From assembly GCA_009792885.1 (NCBI GenBank), contig WMCF01000008.1:19333578-19397577 (forward strand): 64,000 nt of DNA. Reading direction: 5' to 3'. Under the pieces are notes generated by a model. That model saw only the letters and a program-made list of their open reading frames with translations. It was not told where the DNA came from and did not search any database. The translations under genes and the position numbers were made by a program. This DNA comes from Eremophila alpestris peregrina. Its lineage: Eukaryota > Chordata > Aves > Passeriformes > Alaudidae. This document shows positions 27,501 through 39,500 of the stretch, in pieces (the first letter of the stretch is position 1; each line of letters begins with the position of its first letter).

Positions 27501-30500
27501 CCACAGCCAAACCCCAGAAAGAAGCATGACCTGCCATTCTGCAGTACCCCTGCACTGAGTACATGGCAGCCTCCTAGTGTCATTTTTAAAAAGAATATCT
27601 TGCCAAAAAAAAAAAAAAAAAAATTTGATGATCCCTGTTAAAGCAAATTGAGAAAATGCAAGCGTACAGTTCTTTTGGTATCCTGTGACAAGAATTAAAT
27701 TACACTTGGTACATGATGTGTAGATGCAGTTCCATCTACCAAACCCCAAATCCAGTTCAGATAAAAGGTATTTGTCTCTATGGTGTTACTGTAGCAGTTG
27801 CAGTGCCTGCCCTCCCTTCCTTGGACCTTGCACTTCATGATTTAGAGCCATCATATGTGATCCAAAAAGATTCTTTGTCCTCATTTTCGCAGTGTATTTT
27901 GAACTTGACTCTATGTGCATTCCATAAATATTTTCAGGTTATTTTCTTCATTTTTGCTATGCTGTCCAATACTAATAAGCAGTGTCTGGCTCTGATACTG
28001 CATTGTTTTTTTAATAGAAGGTAGGATTTTTATGTAGTTTTGTGATACTAACAACTGGCTTAATAATTTAAGCCAGTTATAAAATTGGAAAAATGGCTAT
28101 TTGCCATCCAAGCCAGGTATATACAGAGAACACACTGTAGTGCACAAGGTAGTACAGATGTATGGAGTAAACTAAGATACAGCCTAAAAAGAGAAAGGGA
28201 ATGGTCCCTTCTGCCTACTCACCTCCTCCCTTGAAAGTACAGAAACACCTTTTCAATAAGAGCAGCAATCCCACAGAGAGGATGTGGTGGTAAATCCATG
28301 CTGTTTGAAATGAAAAGGAGCAGCAAGCACCACCAGGACAGTTTTCTTATTCTTGATGTGCACACCTTAACACAGCAATAAGAAGTCAAGAAACAAAAGA
28401 TTGAAACAGAAGACACAATCATATATTGAACTGATACTCAAAAATCCCATGTTGTAACCAGTGTAAAATGTAGTCTGTTTCTGTTGTTCATTACCATTCA
28501 TCATTTCAGTAAATGAAAGTTTCATTTTCACAGTATTTTGTAGGGTTCTCAGATATGTTTACAACTATTTGATTTATATTTGTTTTCAACTGTAATTTCA
28601 AATATATAAAATGGCCTCAAATTTTTTTTTTCTTGTCTCTAGCCACTCTGTGTTGGAAGAGCCAACAAAATTGTGGCAACAACAACAAAATGAGTAATTT
28701 TGGATGTAAGGTCTGTTTGCTTTGAAAAAGATTTGTATGTTGTGTATCAAAATGTTGCCAGATCTGCTTACTTTCTCATTTCCAAGAGAAATGGTTCTGG
28801 ATTAGGAGGCTTGAAAAACAGGTCAAAGGGAAGAAGTTTGTTCAGGCTACCTCTGTTGCAGGTTCTGTTAGTAATTACAACATTCCATTGTGGTCTAGGA
28901 AAATGTAGGTGGCACCCTTTCTTTTTCTCTTCTGTATGTTATTTAATCAGGTCTTGCTTTTGTTCACTGCATGACTGAGATAAAAATGCCATTGATAAAT
29001 TCAGAGAGTAAGACAGTGATTCACACATCCCTCAGTTCAGGTTAGGTGAAGGAGAAGGGCACACTGAACAATAGAAATAAATATGGTTTAATAACATTTC
29101 CACGATGTGTAGTTCCTAAATAATCTAATTTGATTTACAGTAATTCAGTGTAAATATAATCCATTTGTCAAAGAAAATTTATAATTTGTAATTTATAGTT
29201 TAGCATGAAATATATGCCATCAGAGAATTATTTTGATTTGGTAAACTCATGTTTGTGCAGCAACAAAAGAAAAAGAAAATATTCCTTAAACAGAGAAACA
29301 GGGACATAGTGGGGAGGCTCTCAGCTTCCCACTGCAGTAACCTGGAAGGAGCAACTGCTGTCATCAGGTCTCCAGTGGGTTCCAGGCTGGGCTGTCTCAG
29401 AGATCCTCCTTCCAGCCTGAAGACTAAATTTTTTTTAAGATCTCTCTGATTTTGAGCATGCTTAAATTCTCAGAATCACTGAACATCCTGAGCTGGAAGC
29501 AGATGGAGGGATCCCGTTAATGCTCATTTCCCCAAGTTTTGGCACACCTTCTCATTGCTCATCACTAGACAGCCTGGTTTTGTTCCTTTCCCCCTTCCTA
29601 GCTCATTTAAAGTTTTGTTATCAAGCCCCACCAGCTCCTGGGCTAGAGCTCTTCTTCCCCTCTGAGACAGGTGCATCCTGTCAGATGTCAGTGGACCACA
29701 TGTTGAGTAGATTATCCCGTGGTCAACAAATGCAAAATTCTTCCACTGACACCAGCCTTGGAGCTGTGCACTGACCTGATGGATCTGCCTATTCCTATCA
29801 AACCAGTGGATTTCATTGTCTCTGAAAGCCCTTCTTTCCAGGTTTATACTCTTTTGGTTCATATGCTTTCTGAGAGAGACAAGGGAATCTGTAAGTAAGA
29901 GCCTCATGGCAAAGTACTGCTCAGAGAGCAATAGAAATAAACTGGAGTCTTACGATTATATTCTAATAGCTCTCTTTTTATTTTAAGGTACTTTGACTTA
30001 ATCTCCCAAGTTATCCCAATCACAATATCCAGTGTAGCATTGTTTTCAGCTCTTAGCAGGTGGTTTTTAAAGCCCTCTTTAGATGATACATGGGGCCCAC
30101 ATAGTGAAGTCAATAGTTAGACAGGATATAATTTAGACTTCAGCTTTTCCTCTCGTTTGAAATAAAATGATTACATTTCAGGAAAGTCTAAGGAAAGGTT
30201 TAAAGTTTTATATCAAAAGTTGAATATTTTCTTTTGTTGTACCCTGTCCTTTTAAAGAAAATGGTATTCATTTACAATAATGCTTGTTCTGATGTATTTG
30301 AAAAGGCACAACTCTGAACTAAAAAGAAATTCATAAAGTATGCATGTTTGAGAGGGGAAGATTGCATTCTTCACTGGGGCATTTAGTCAAAGGGTCTTAA
30401 TGCAGCCCATTCTGCTTAATTGATAGAATGAGGTACCTGCAAAGACAAGCTGTAATTAACAGATGTCCAATAGCATTTGCAGAGCAGCCGTTAAGGTGAC

Positions 30501-33500
30501 AAAATCTTCTGGGTCTTCTCTCCACAGGCAGGTTATAAAGGGATAATACAGTCTCTGTTTCAGACTGGAAAATGGTCCTTGGCTGCCTTTAAACCCATGA
30601 AAAGTAGTTCTAGGCAATAGCTCCACATAATTACAGTTCTGGCAACCCTTGTAACCTTTTTGATGCCTTTCATTTCTTGTACCCTATAGTTATACACGGA
30701 TAGAGGCCACTTGTAGCATACAAAGTCTTAAAGCTAACATGGGACTCAAAAATAGGCAGAATATCCCAGACATGAACAGAGTAAGAAGTGAGGAGTAAGT
30801 TAAAAACAGAACAAAAATTTTGTGTGATAAGGTAAGGTTGCTTTAACTGTTGATATCTGTGGGTCTGCTTTACCAAGGATGCCCTGGGCACATTTTTTAA
30901 AAGCATTACCTACTAAATGGAATTCCTGGAAATATCCTAAAAGCAGATGTGTCTCTTCTAGGAGTCCACCACATCAGCCAAATGAGAAAAGGTCTTCTTT
31001 TTCCAGAAGCCATCAGAAGAGTCTAAAATAAGCTTGCTGTAGCTAAGTAGACTGCTCTCATGCTTGTTAAAATGAAGATTGCAAGAACTGTTACTGTTAC
31101 TTAAGGGGAGAGTGTCACTGAATTAGCAAGTTGAAATTTTCTTTCTTTGATTTTATTGCAGAAAATAAAAAGCTTATTTCTTCCACTATATTTTTCTGGG
31201 GGAAAAAGAAATTTTCTACCTGTTAGCACAAATGAATCTTAAGGCAACACTACCAACGCTATTTTACATTCATTTGCCTAGTATCAGTGATGCTTATTTT
31301 TACGTGGGAAACCTAGGTGAACATTGCCTCATTAGCCTCTACCCCACCAGTTAAATAGACAGACTACCAAATACTGAGGTTGGTTGAGGATTTAAGAAGA
31401 ACAGGTGCTTATGGTACAGAATGGTGAAGTTCTGTTTCCAACTGACTCTTACAAAGGCATGAATTGTTAATGTGTTGTTATTCCAGATTTCAAGAAGAAC
31501 TGATGTGGTGGCAGAATTAAGACGACAATTAATGGCTGCTGAAGAAGAAGACAGTTTATCATACCCTCCTCTGAATGTGACCACTGGAAATAATACATGC
31601 ATCCTTTTTCATGCTAGCAATTTCAGCCTCAAAGCCAACCGTTCAGTTTTAATAGACTTGACAAATGCCACATTTTTAACACAGAATGTGGATATTTCTG
31701 CCTCTCAGTGCTCAGACAGCAACACAACGTGAGTAGCATAAGAAATTTCATATCATAATACATGTAATTCTGAAAACTATCAGAAATATTACAATGTAAA
31801 ATTAGTGCTATTTTAATGTTCTTCTTCTAAAGCATGCAAAATTTTAAAAAATGTATTCTTAGAGGGAAAAAAGTTAAGTCAAGACCACAAAAATGGTTCA
31901 GATGGGGCCTCTTATTTTCACCATTTTTTTCTCTTGTGTCCGCTACTTCCTTGTTTGTTTGTATTTGGTCCAAACAGATTTCCCTGTGCCTGCTCTCATA
32001 ATCACAAAAATCTTCACCTGCATTAATGAGAGCATAGTCTCATTCTCTTGAAGGGGAGTATTGCTAGTTACGAGGTTGTAACTCAGCTCGAAGTACATTA
32101 ATGAAACATGATCACTGTTATCCTTTACTTTGAAGCACCTGCTCTTGGGTAAATGAAACCCTAGAAATATTTAGTCATATTTTTCTATGTACTGAACCTT
32201 TGCTATATGACTTTTGTAATTGCCTCCTGATTTACAATATATCCCTCAAACTGAAATGTCACAATGATCTGATTAAAGCTGACTACTGTAACATTAAAAA
32301 TCTGTTTCTTATTCTTAGACTGTCATTAAAATACACAAACCCAGTGAATGGAATCAGCAGCCTAGAGATAAGGTAACTTACGATTTATTTTAAATAGATC
32401 TTTTGTGGTTTACAATACATGTTAGTAAATTAAGAGCAAAAAATAGGAGAGAAGTTAAATGAAAATGTTTTGTAACTTATTATTTGCTTTATCTTCTGAG
32501 AAGTCACGGTGCAGGAAAACGATAGTACAATCTTTATGCAGAATATATATTAATATGCTCAGGTAAAGTTCTGAAAAAATATTGCAGGCAAACATCCATA
32601 CTACAAGGTACTGGTGTATGCAGCTCCCTTTTTTACTAATAGGATTAGTCCACAGTCCTCTCCAGTAAATCTACGCTGTGATTTCTAAAAGCTTCAAGGG
32701 GTTTAAGTCTACTTGCATGACCAGGGCTGTACTGAGTCCTAATGTGGATTGCCAGTGCAGTCTGTTAGAGCTAGATTGTAGTTAGTGAGGGGTGCAAAGA
32801 GTTTTGAAAGGTCTTTACTGCTCCATGGATGGTGACAAGACCATGTTTCTCCTATCATGATAAGAGGGAAGAAAAGCTAGGGAATTGGAAGACCTGGGAA
32901 GAAAAATCAAAGGGAGAATCAAAGAATTGTTTACATTGAAAAATACCACCATGATCATTGAATCCAATCTTTAACCCAGTGCTGCCAAGTCCACCCACTA
33001 AACCATGTCATAAGCACAACATCTTCTAAATATCTTCAAGGATGGAGACTCAGCCACTTGCCTGGGGAACCTCTTCCATGACCTGGCAGCCCTTTAACTG
33101 AAGAAATTTTTCCTAATATCCATCCTAAACCTCCCTGGTGCAATTTGAGGCCATTTCCTCTTGTTCTGTGTCTTCTTACTTGAGAGAGGAAACTAACCCC
33201 CACTTCACTACAACCTCCTGTCACATTGTTGTAGAGAGTGTTAAGATCTCCTCTGAGCTTCCTCACCTCCAGGCTAAACACCTTCAGCTCCCTCAGCCAC
33301 TCCTTGTGCTGCAGGACTTGTGCTCCAGCCCCCTCAACAGCTTTGTTGCCCTTCCCTGGACATGCTCTGGTACCTCAATGTTTTTCTTGTAGTGAGGGGC
33401 TCAGAACTGTAAACTGGGTTTGAGATGTGGCCTCACCAGTGCTGAGTACAGGGGGACAATCCCTGCCCTGCTCCTGCTGGCCACACTATTGCTGATACAG

Positions 33501-36500
33501 GACAGGATGCCTTTGGCCTTCTTGGCCACTTGGGCCACCTGGGCAGGGTCATGCTCAGCAGCTCTTGACCAGCACCCCCAGGTCCTTTTCCACCTGGCAT
33601 CTTTGCAGCCACTCTGCCCCCAGCCTGTGATGCTGTCTGGGGTTGTTATGACCCAAGTGCAGGACCTGCCATTGTTGAACCTCATACCATTGGCCCTGGC
33701 ACATCAATCCAGCCTGTCCAGATGACTGCTCAAATGAATAAATACCATTATTTACACTGAGACAGAAAGACATTCTGTGTTTAGGTAAAAGGAGCCCAGA
33801 AGAACTTGTCTTGAGGAGAGTCAGTGATGTGTTTGGACTGGTATTCAGAGTGCATAGAGACGCCTGTAGTCAGTATCAGAGATTGGGACAGGTGGCAAAA
33901 AACCAGACATAATTTGTTATTTAGCGTCTCCCTTCTCCCTCAACCAGCTAGAGCTTTGAGTAAGAGAACATACTGTACAGATAATATTGCTGTTAGTATA
34001 GTAGTTTTTTTTTTTTTACTATTGAAGTGAGCTGTGTATAGGATCCCTGGGACTTGTCCTTGGTGATGGTGTCAAGCATGCCTTGGTCTCAAAAATGTAA
34101 ATTATCAAAGAGATATGTATTTCCCTAAACACCATGGGGAATTAAGAAAATATTTTCATTGGATCTCATTCAAAAGATACTGATCTCCAACCAAGACTCT
34201 ATCCAAGCTGTATTTTTCCTTTTACTACAAGTCCCAAAATACCACTTTCTCTGCTGCTGCCCTGATGCTCTTCTGTCTGCTCATTAGTGCTCCTATCCCA
34301 CTCTGATAGAGACAGGCCCTCCAAAACACTGCTCTGATTCTCATTCTTCATCCTTGCACATCCTTGCACAAGTCTTTGCTGGTCTGCTGTAACCTCTTTC
34401 TGTATGAATGTGGTTGTTTCCTACATTTGTCCTGAATATGGTTAACCTCAGCATAATATCCTTTCTAGTAAAATTTCAGTTCTGAGGAAATTGTACCAAT
34501 CACAAAGCATCCTATGGAGCATGGCACTGTGCTTCAAAACTAGCTAAAACCTACCTAGATCTTAAAGGTGTTGTTTTCTTTAGCAGTCAACAGGCTTCAC
34601 TTAACTGTACAATGGCAAATTGCAAACCTTGAGGCAGTACTACAGAAAAAAAATCCTTTGGCAGTTGAAACATTTATCTTAGATTTTGTTTCCTGCTGCT
34701 GGCAAAAGATCAAATGTGATGTTAGTACACACATGGATTTAGTGAAGACTATTTAGATTTATGTTGAGTAATCTGTTTGTTAAAAACATATAATTTTAAT
34801 TAATTGCTGGATGAAAAATTTAATGCGGTCATGAATCTCAGTTGCATCTTGAGAGAAGAAATTTGAAGCAACTCTGCAGACAAACTGTAATTTAAATGAA
34901 AATGCCAGAACAAAAGGTGAATGGTTCATGTTTTCTTTCTTTTTCAGGAAAAAAAATTATATCCTTTGAGCCTGTTGTAGTAGAGGCAGAAATATTCACA
35001 AAGTCTTTTGACCTCTGCTTCTACTTGAACACATTTTAGCTAAATATCAAAATGCATAAACAGCCCTTGAAGCTGGAATAAGAAACTCAGGCTCCACAAT
35101 AGGTGAGGACTTGAAAAGAGAGCTCAGGTAAGGTTCTGGATGTTTTCAAGCCAAGCAAGTAAGAGTAGCATAGTCTGGCTGTGTTTTGCAGGAAAATTTT
35201 TGTTTATTCCATTGGGCCATGTGTGATCCAGGTTTTTAACAGACCTTCAGGGAAAATAAACACAAATATATCTAAATTGATCAATTTTTATTTATGAAAC
35301 AGGTGCTTAGAAATATAAAATGGAATAGAGGAAGAATGTAGGGAGTGGCTTCCAGGGTAACCAGTTCTTGGACCTTCACTATGCATTGGCCTGTGTGTGG
35401 GAGATAGAGACCAACTTCTTCTGTATTGCTTTTTTCCCCTCTTCCCTTAACTTATTAAGCTGTCTTTATCTTGACCCACTAGTTTCCTCATTTTTGCTCT
35501 TTCTATTCTCCCTCCTGTCCTGTTGATCATGGGGAATGAGCAAACAGCTAAAAGTGTGTTTGGCTGCTGGCTGGTATCAACCTATAACACCTCAGAGCCT
35601 TTATAAATTAACAATAGTTCTAAAGACTCACCTGATTATTTGTAGTTTTCTGGTGAATTGTCACTTGATGGGACAATGGTGTCATTTTAGGCCTCTGTTA
35701 GCTACATAATACAGTATTGCATGCTATATAATGCAAATAATATACATGGAACAGAACCAGAACAAGACATTGACTTTTTTCATGATTCACTAATGCTTTA
35801 TTCACCTTGTATATGTCAGCATGTCTCTTGTCAAGAGCTTCTCAAATCCATAGAGATACGTTACAACCTCTGTTTTCCCCTTCTGGTTAATTTTGATTAG
35901 ATTTCTTTTTCAAGATTACGTCTTGGTAAGATCATGGTCTGCCTTAACAGACAGGACACGAGCAGGGCAAAGAGGTGGAAGGAGCAGAGCTGAGAGCCAC
36001 AACTGCACTTTTTGCCTCTGTAAAGGCCTTTTACTTAATTGTAGCATAGCATATCTTGCAGACAGAAAGTGACTCTAGAGAGGACCATGTCCAAGTAGCT
36101 CGGTTTATTCATCAGTAAAAGATGTTCTAACTTCAGCAGCGTGAGCAGGATCCAGAGCCTGCCCCCCCTCTCAACACCAGTGTATGCCCACGTACAGAAC
36201 AGCTGGTCACATCCCACCTCCCACTGACAGTTGCAGCTGCAGCTTCATCCTGGGCACACAGAAAGCTGTCATCTCCCTCTCTCTAGCAAGAGCTACAGTC
36301 TCACTCATCCTCTTGCACTTGCACTGGGAGGTGAGCTGTAAGGGAGTTGTTGTAGAGTGTTGTTGTGGTAGTGTTAGAAAAGCTACTGCTGCAGCAGGAG
36401 TGGGAGCAGTGGGCAGTAGTCCTTTGCTGGAAGAAGCATCATCTCACCTCTATCATAAAGTGATCCAGCTGTTCAAGCACTTGTTTGTCATTTTCTCTGG

Positions 36501-39500
36501 GAAAAAGTGTCAAAGTGAATGGAAGTGCTGAGTATTAGTATTCCAAGCTCACATTGATACATACTTGATTGCTGTTGTTGCTCAAAGTATAGAACAGAAT
36601 AGAGTTCACCCGAAAAAACATCTTTTAGAGTCTTTTGCTTAACAGCTGTGTTCCTCTTTGAATATTTGAAACAGTAATTCTAGCTATCTTTCACTTCAGA
36701 AATACCTCTGCTTGTAATGATTAGCCACACGAGAAATGAGAAGTGGTGGTGGCATTCAGAGTTCATACAATTATAGGCACAAAGGGAGCCTGGCCCATGA
36801 CCAGGAATTTTTTGTGCCACCATACATGAAGTACATAATGTCTCTAATGTACATAATTGTCTCTAATGTTTAACGCAAATGTAACATTTCCTCAAGAAGC
36901 CAAGGTACTTTCAGTCCTGCAGATAAAACCTTTGTTCTCTCTCTGCTCTGTATCATTAATGTGCTCTATTTGCTATCTACTCATTTGAGAAAATGTTAAA
37001 ATAAATGAAGTAATTCTATAGCTTTTTGTTGTCTGAAAGCCTTTTTTTCTTGTAATTTAATGAATTAATGTTACATCTGTTATCAGTTAAGTGTGTGCTT
37101 GTTTGAGGCAATTCACTGTTGTTTGTTTGGAAAAATGCTAAGGATAACCACCTTTATTATAACTTAACTGTGCTCAACTAGTTAACCAATTAGAATGCTA
37201 ATGCTCATCAGTCTGCAAGAAACAACATTTTAGTCTTTGGTGTAATGTGAAGAGACAGCATTCCCTTCAAAGTCATTTTAGACTCTACTCACATATATGG
37301 CCTTATAAAACTTTTTGCTCATATGGTCAGTTTACAAGGAATTTCCCTCTTTATCACTTTTCTCATCTTATCAGCAAAAGTATAGATCACACCCAGCCTC
37401 TGTGGTTGTCATAAACATTTAAGTAAGCTTTTCTGTGTTTATAACTGGCTTTCAGCTAGTGCCTATAGGATTGCTTCTGGGAAATTCTGTTCAGATTGTA
37501 CTGTACATCAGGAAAAAGTTCCTTTCTTCTAGCAATAATATGAAGGTTTTGATTTTGTAACTGTATAAGAGTAGAATATTTTCCATATATATTTGTAAAT
37601 GTGAACTGGATAGAATTCTATTTTTTTTTCTTCTCTTTCACTGGTGCTTGCAGCTCAGTGTTTTACAGATAGAACTGTTCAGGCTTAAAACATAAGGAAT
37701 GCCAAAAGACAAAACATCCTTTTATCACTTCAATGACACTCTGTTCTGGAATTCCTTTTGAGCATTTTGAAACTCTTGAGGCTTCTGAACTTACATGAAT
37801 CAAAAGCCCCCAATTATTAATAAGTATTTTTTTTAAAAGCATCATTTGTGGTTAGAGTCTATGCTGTGTGGATGACACAATATTGAAAGTAACTAATTTG
37901 AACAAACAAGCAATATTCTACAGAGGGAATATTCTCTCTATATACATATACCCTACAAAACATAAAATAGTCTATATTGCACCTCATTTAAGATGACTAT
38001 ACTTTTTTTTCAAACCAATGATAATTGCATCCAACTTATTACTTCAAATTTTAAAGTCAACATACAGCGTTACCCATTGTGGATAGACAGAATATTTAAT
38101 TGAGGAGCAAGTCTTCTTTATTGCTAAAAAGACTTCTCTTCTAAGGCTTTCATGGTTACCAATAATCAAAAGAAATAATCAACAAACTATGTAGAGACAC
38201 ACATGCATAGACCAAGTAGGGTTAAAGTATTAAACAATGTGCACTAAGGAGAAAGGTTTATCGTTTCCTTATGAAATAGTTTGAATGCCTAAAAGTAACT
38301 GTATAATAAGTGGTAAAGATTTGCACAGAGTCCTAATCTGTAAAGGATCAGAATGTACTTCTGGATGTCTGGATGTTCTTAATTATTTCTGTTGGGAGCT
38401 GTTCAGTCTGCATTGGTAGTAACATAAATTCCATGATTATAAACTGCTGCAATACCACATGTACACAGATGCTTTCAAAATAAGAAAATACTTTTTTTGT
38501 GCCTAGCCTACTTCAAATTGTGAAACTAGAGCTGACAATCCCTCCTGATCCACCAGTGAGAGAAAGCTCTGTCTTCTATGCCAAATTCACACCTTTGCAA
38601 AGGAAATTGCCATTTAGGCATTTGAGCCAAGAAAGAATTGTAATGATAAATTAGAAAGGCTATCATGCATGTATCTATCATAGAAGCAGTTTTCCAAAAA
38701 TCCCAGAAAATGTTTGTTCAGAGCCACTGCAGTCTTACTGACATTTTCTCAGCTTCTCCTCCACTGATCGTAAACTGTAGGTAACTGATGTAATACAGCA
38801 CTGGCAAAGGCCCTTGAAGAATGAAATTGCATTTGCTTCTTGCCTGCCATAGCTATAGAAAGCTGTGCTTGTGAGGTGAAACTCTAAGTAGTACACACAT
38901 TGACAGAACCTCTTCACTTGTGAACGATCTCAAAGACATGGGAGGCCATGTCATTGTCAGCTGTGATGTTTGCAGCCAGCAAGAGTGAACCTTTATCTGC
39001 CCCTGGTACTTTATCAAATGTATATTATTTTTTTTCCTTCTAACCTTTTGACTTTTTGTCCTCTGCTTTGTTCCTAGGTTTTTAATGACCAGCAAGTTCT
39101 ATGAAGTCTCGGCTAGAAAATGGTCTACTTTAGATTCAGTTGAGATTGTACAAGATGGAGAAAAGTTCGCAAAATTTAATGTTTCTGGCATCTCTACCCC
39201 TGCAGAGTATTCATTTCATTGTCAGCTGGTGGGAACAAGCAATCTGTATCCTGCAAGGCTGGTTTCATCCAACAATGAGGCAAAAAATTGGGATGTTTTC
39301 ATTTCTGAGTTGCAAGTGAGTATGCGTTGCCATTTCAGAGATAGCTCCAAGAACTATTACTTGCTGTTGTAGGTGGTGAATGACACACATTCATCATGCC
39401 CTTGCTTTCATTCCAGCCTGAGGGAAAACATAAAGGAAAAGCTGTTCCCCTAGGTGAGCTATTCAGTAGAGGGGTAAAAAAGACGCCAGTGGCTGGAAAA

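Larger units (their letters stand above)
12268..31486 (+). other. Intron 5 (19.2 kb)
   Basis: The largest intron of the visible gene, from gtgagt to tgttattccag. It contains CR1 copies at 13012-14580, 16388-16818 (sense), 22993-23100 and 26843-26985, an A19 run at 27605-27623, and an SGNH-esterase relic at 29470-30113. Several AT-rich stretches (17.2-22.9, 23.2-26.8 and 30.2-31.4 kb) contain only small chance open frames; I recognise no gene in them. Confidence 0.75.
32373..39077 (+). other. Intron 7 (6.7 kb)
   Basis: GT-AG intron from gtaact to tgttcctag. It contains an antisense CR1 (32918-33740), a T13 run at 34005-34017, an LTR fragment (about 35385-35595), and a short tandem duplication at 36831-36867. 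The stretches 36.9-39.0 kb and 33.8-35.3 kb show nothing identifiable. Confidence 0.75.

Noticed and set aside
28700..28978. 92-codon open stretch in intron 5
   Set aside because: No recognisable domain, no supporting splice sites that join it in frame, and AT-rich composition like the surrounding intron.
39085..39372. Stand-alone 95-codon protein starting at the ATG at 39085
   Set aside because: The ATG is internal to exon 8, and the last codons read past the gtgagt donor into the intron.
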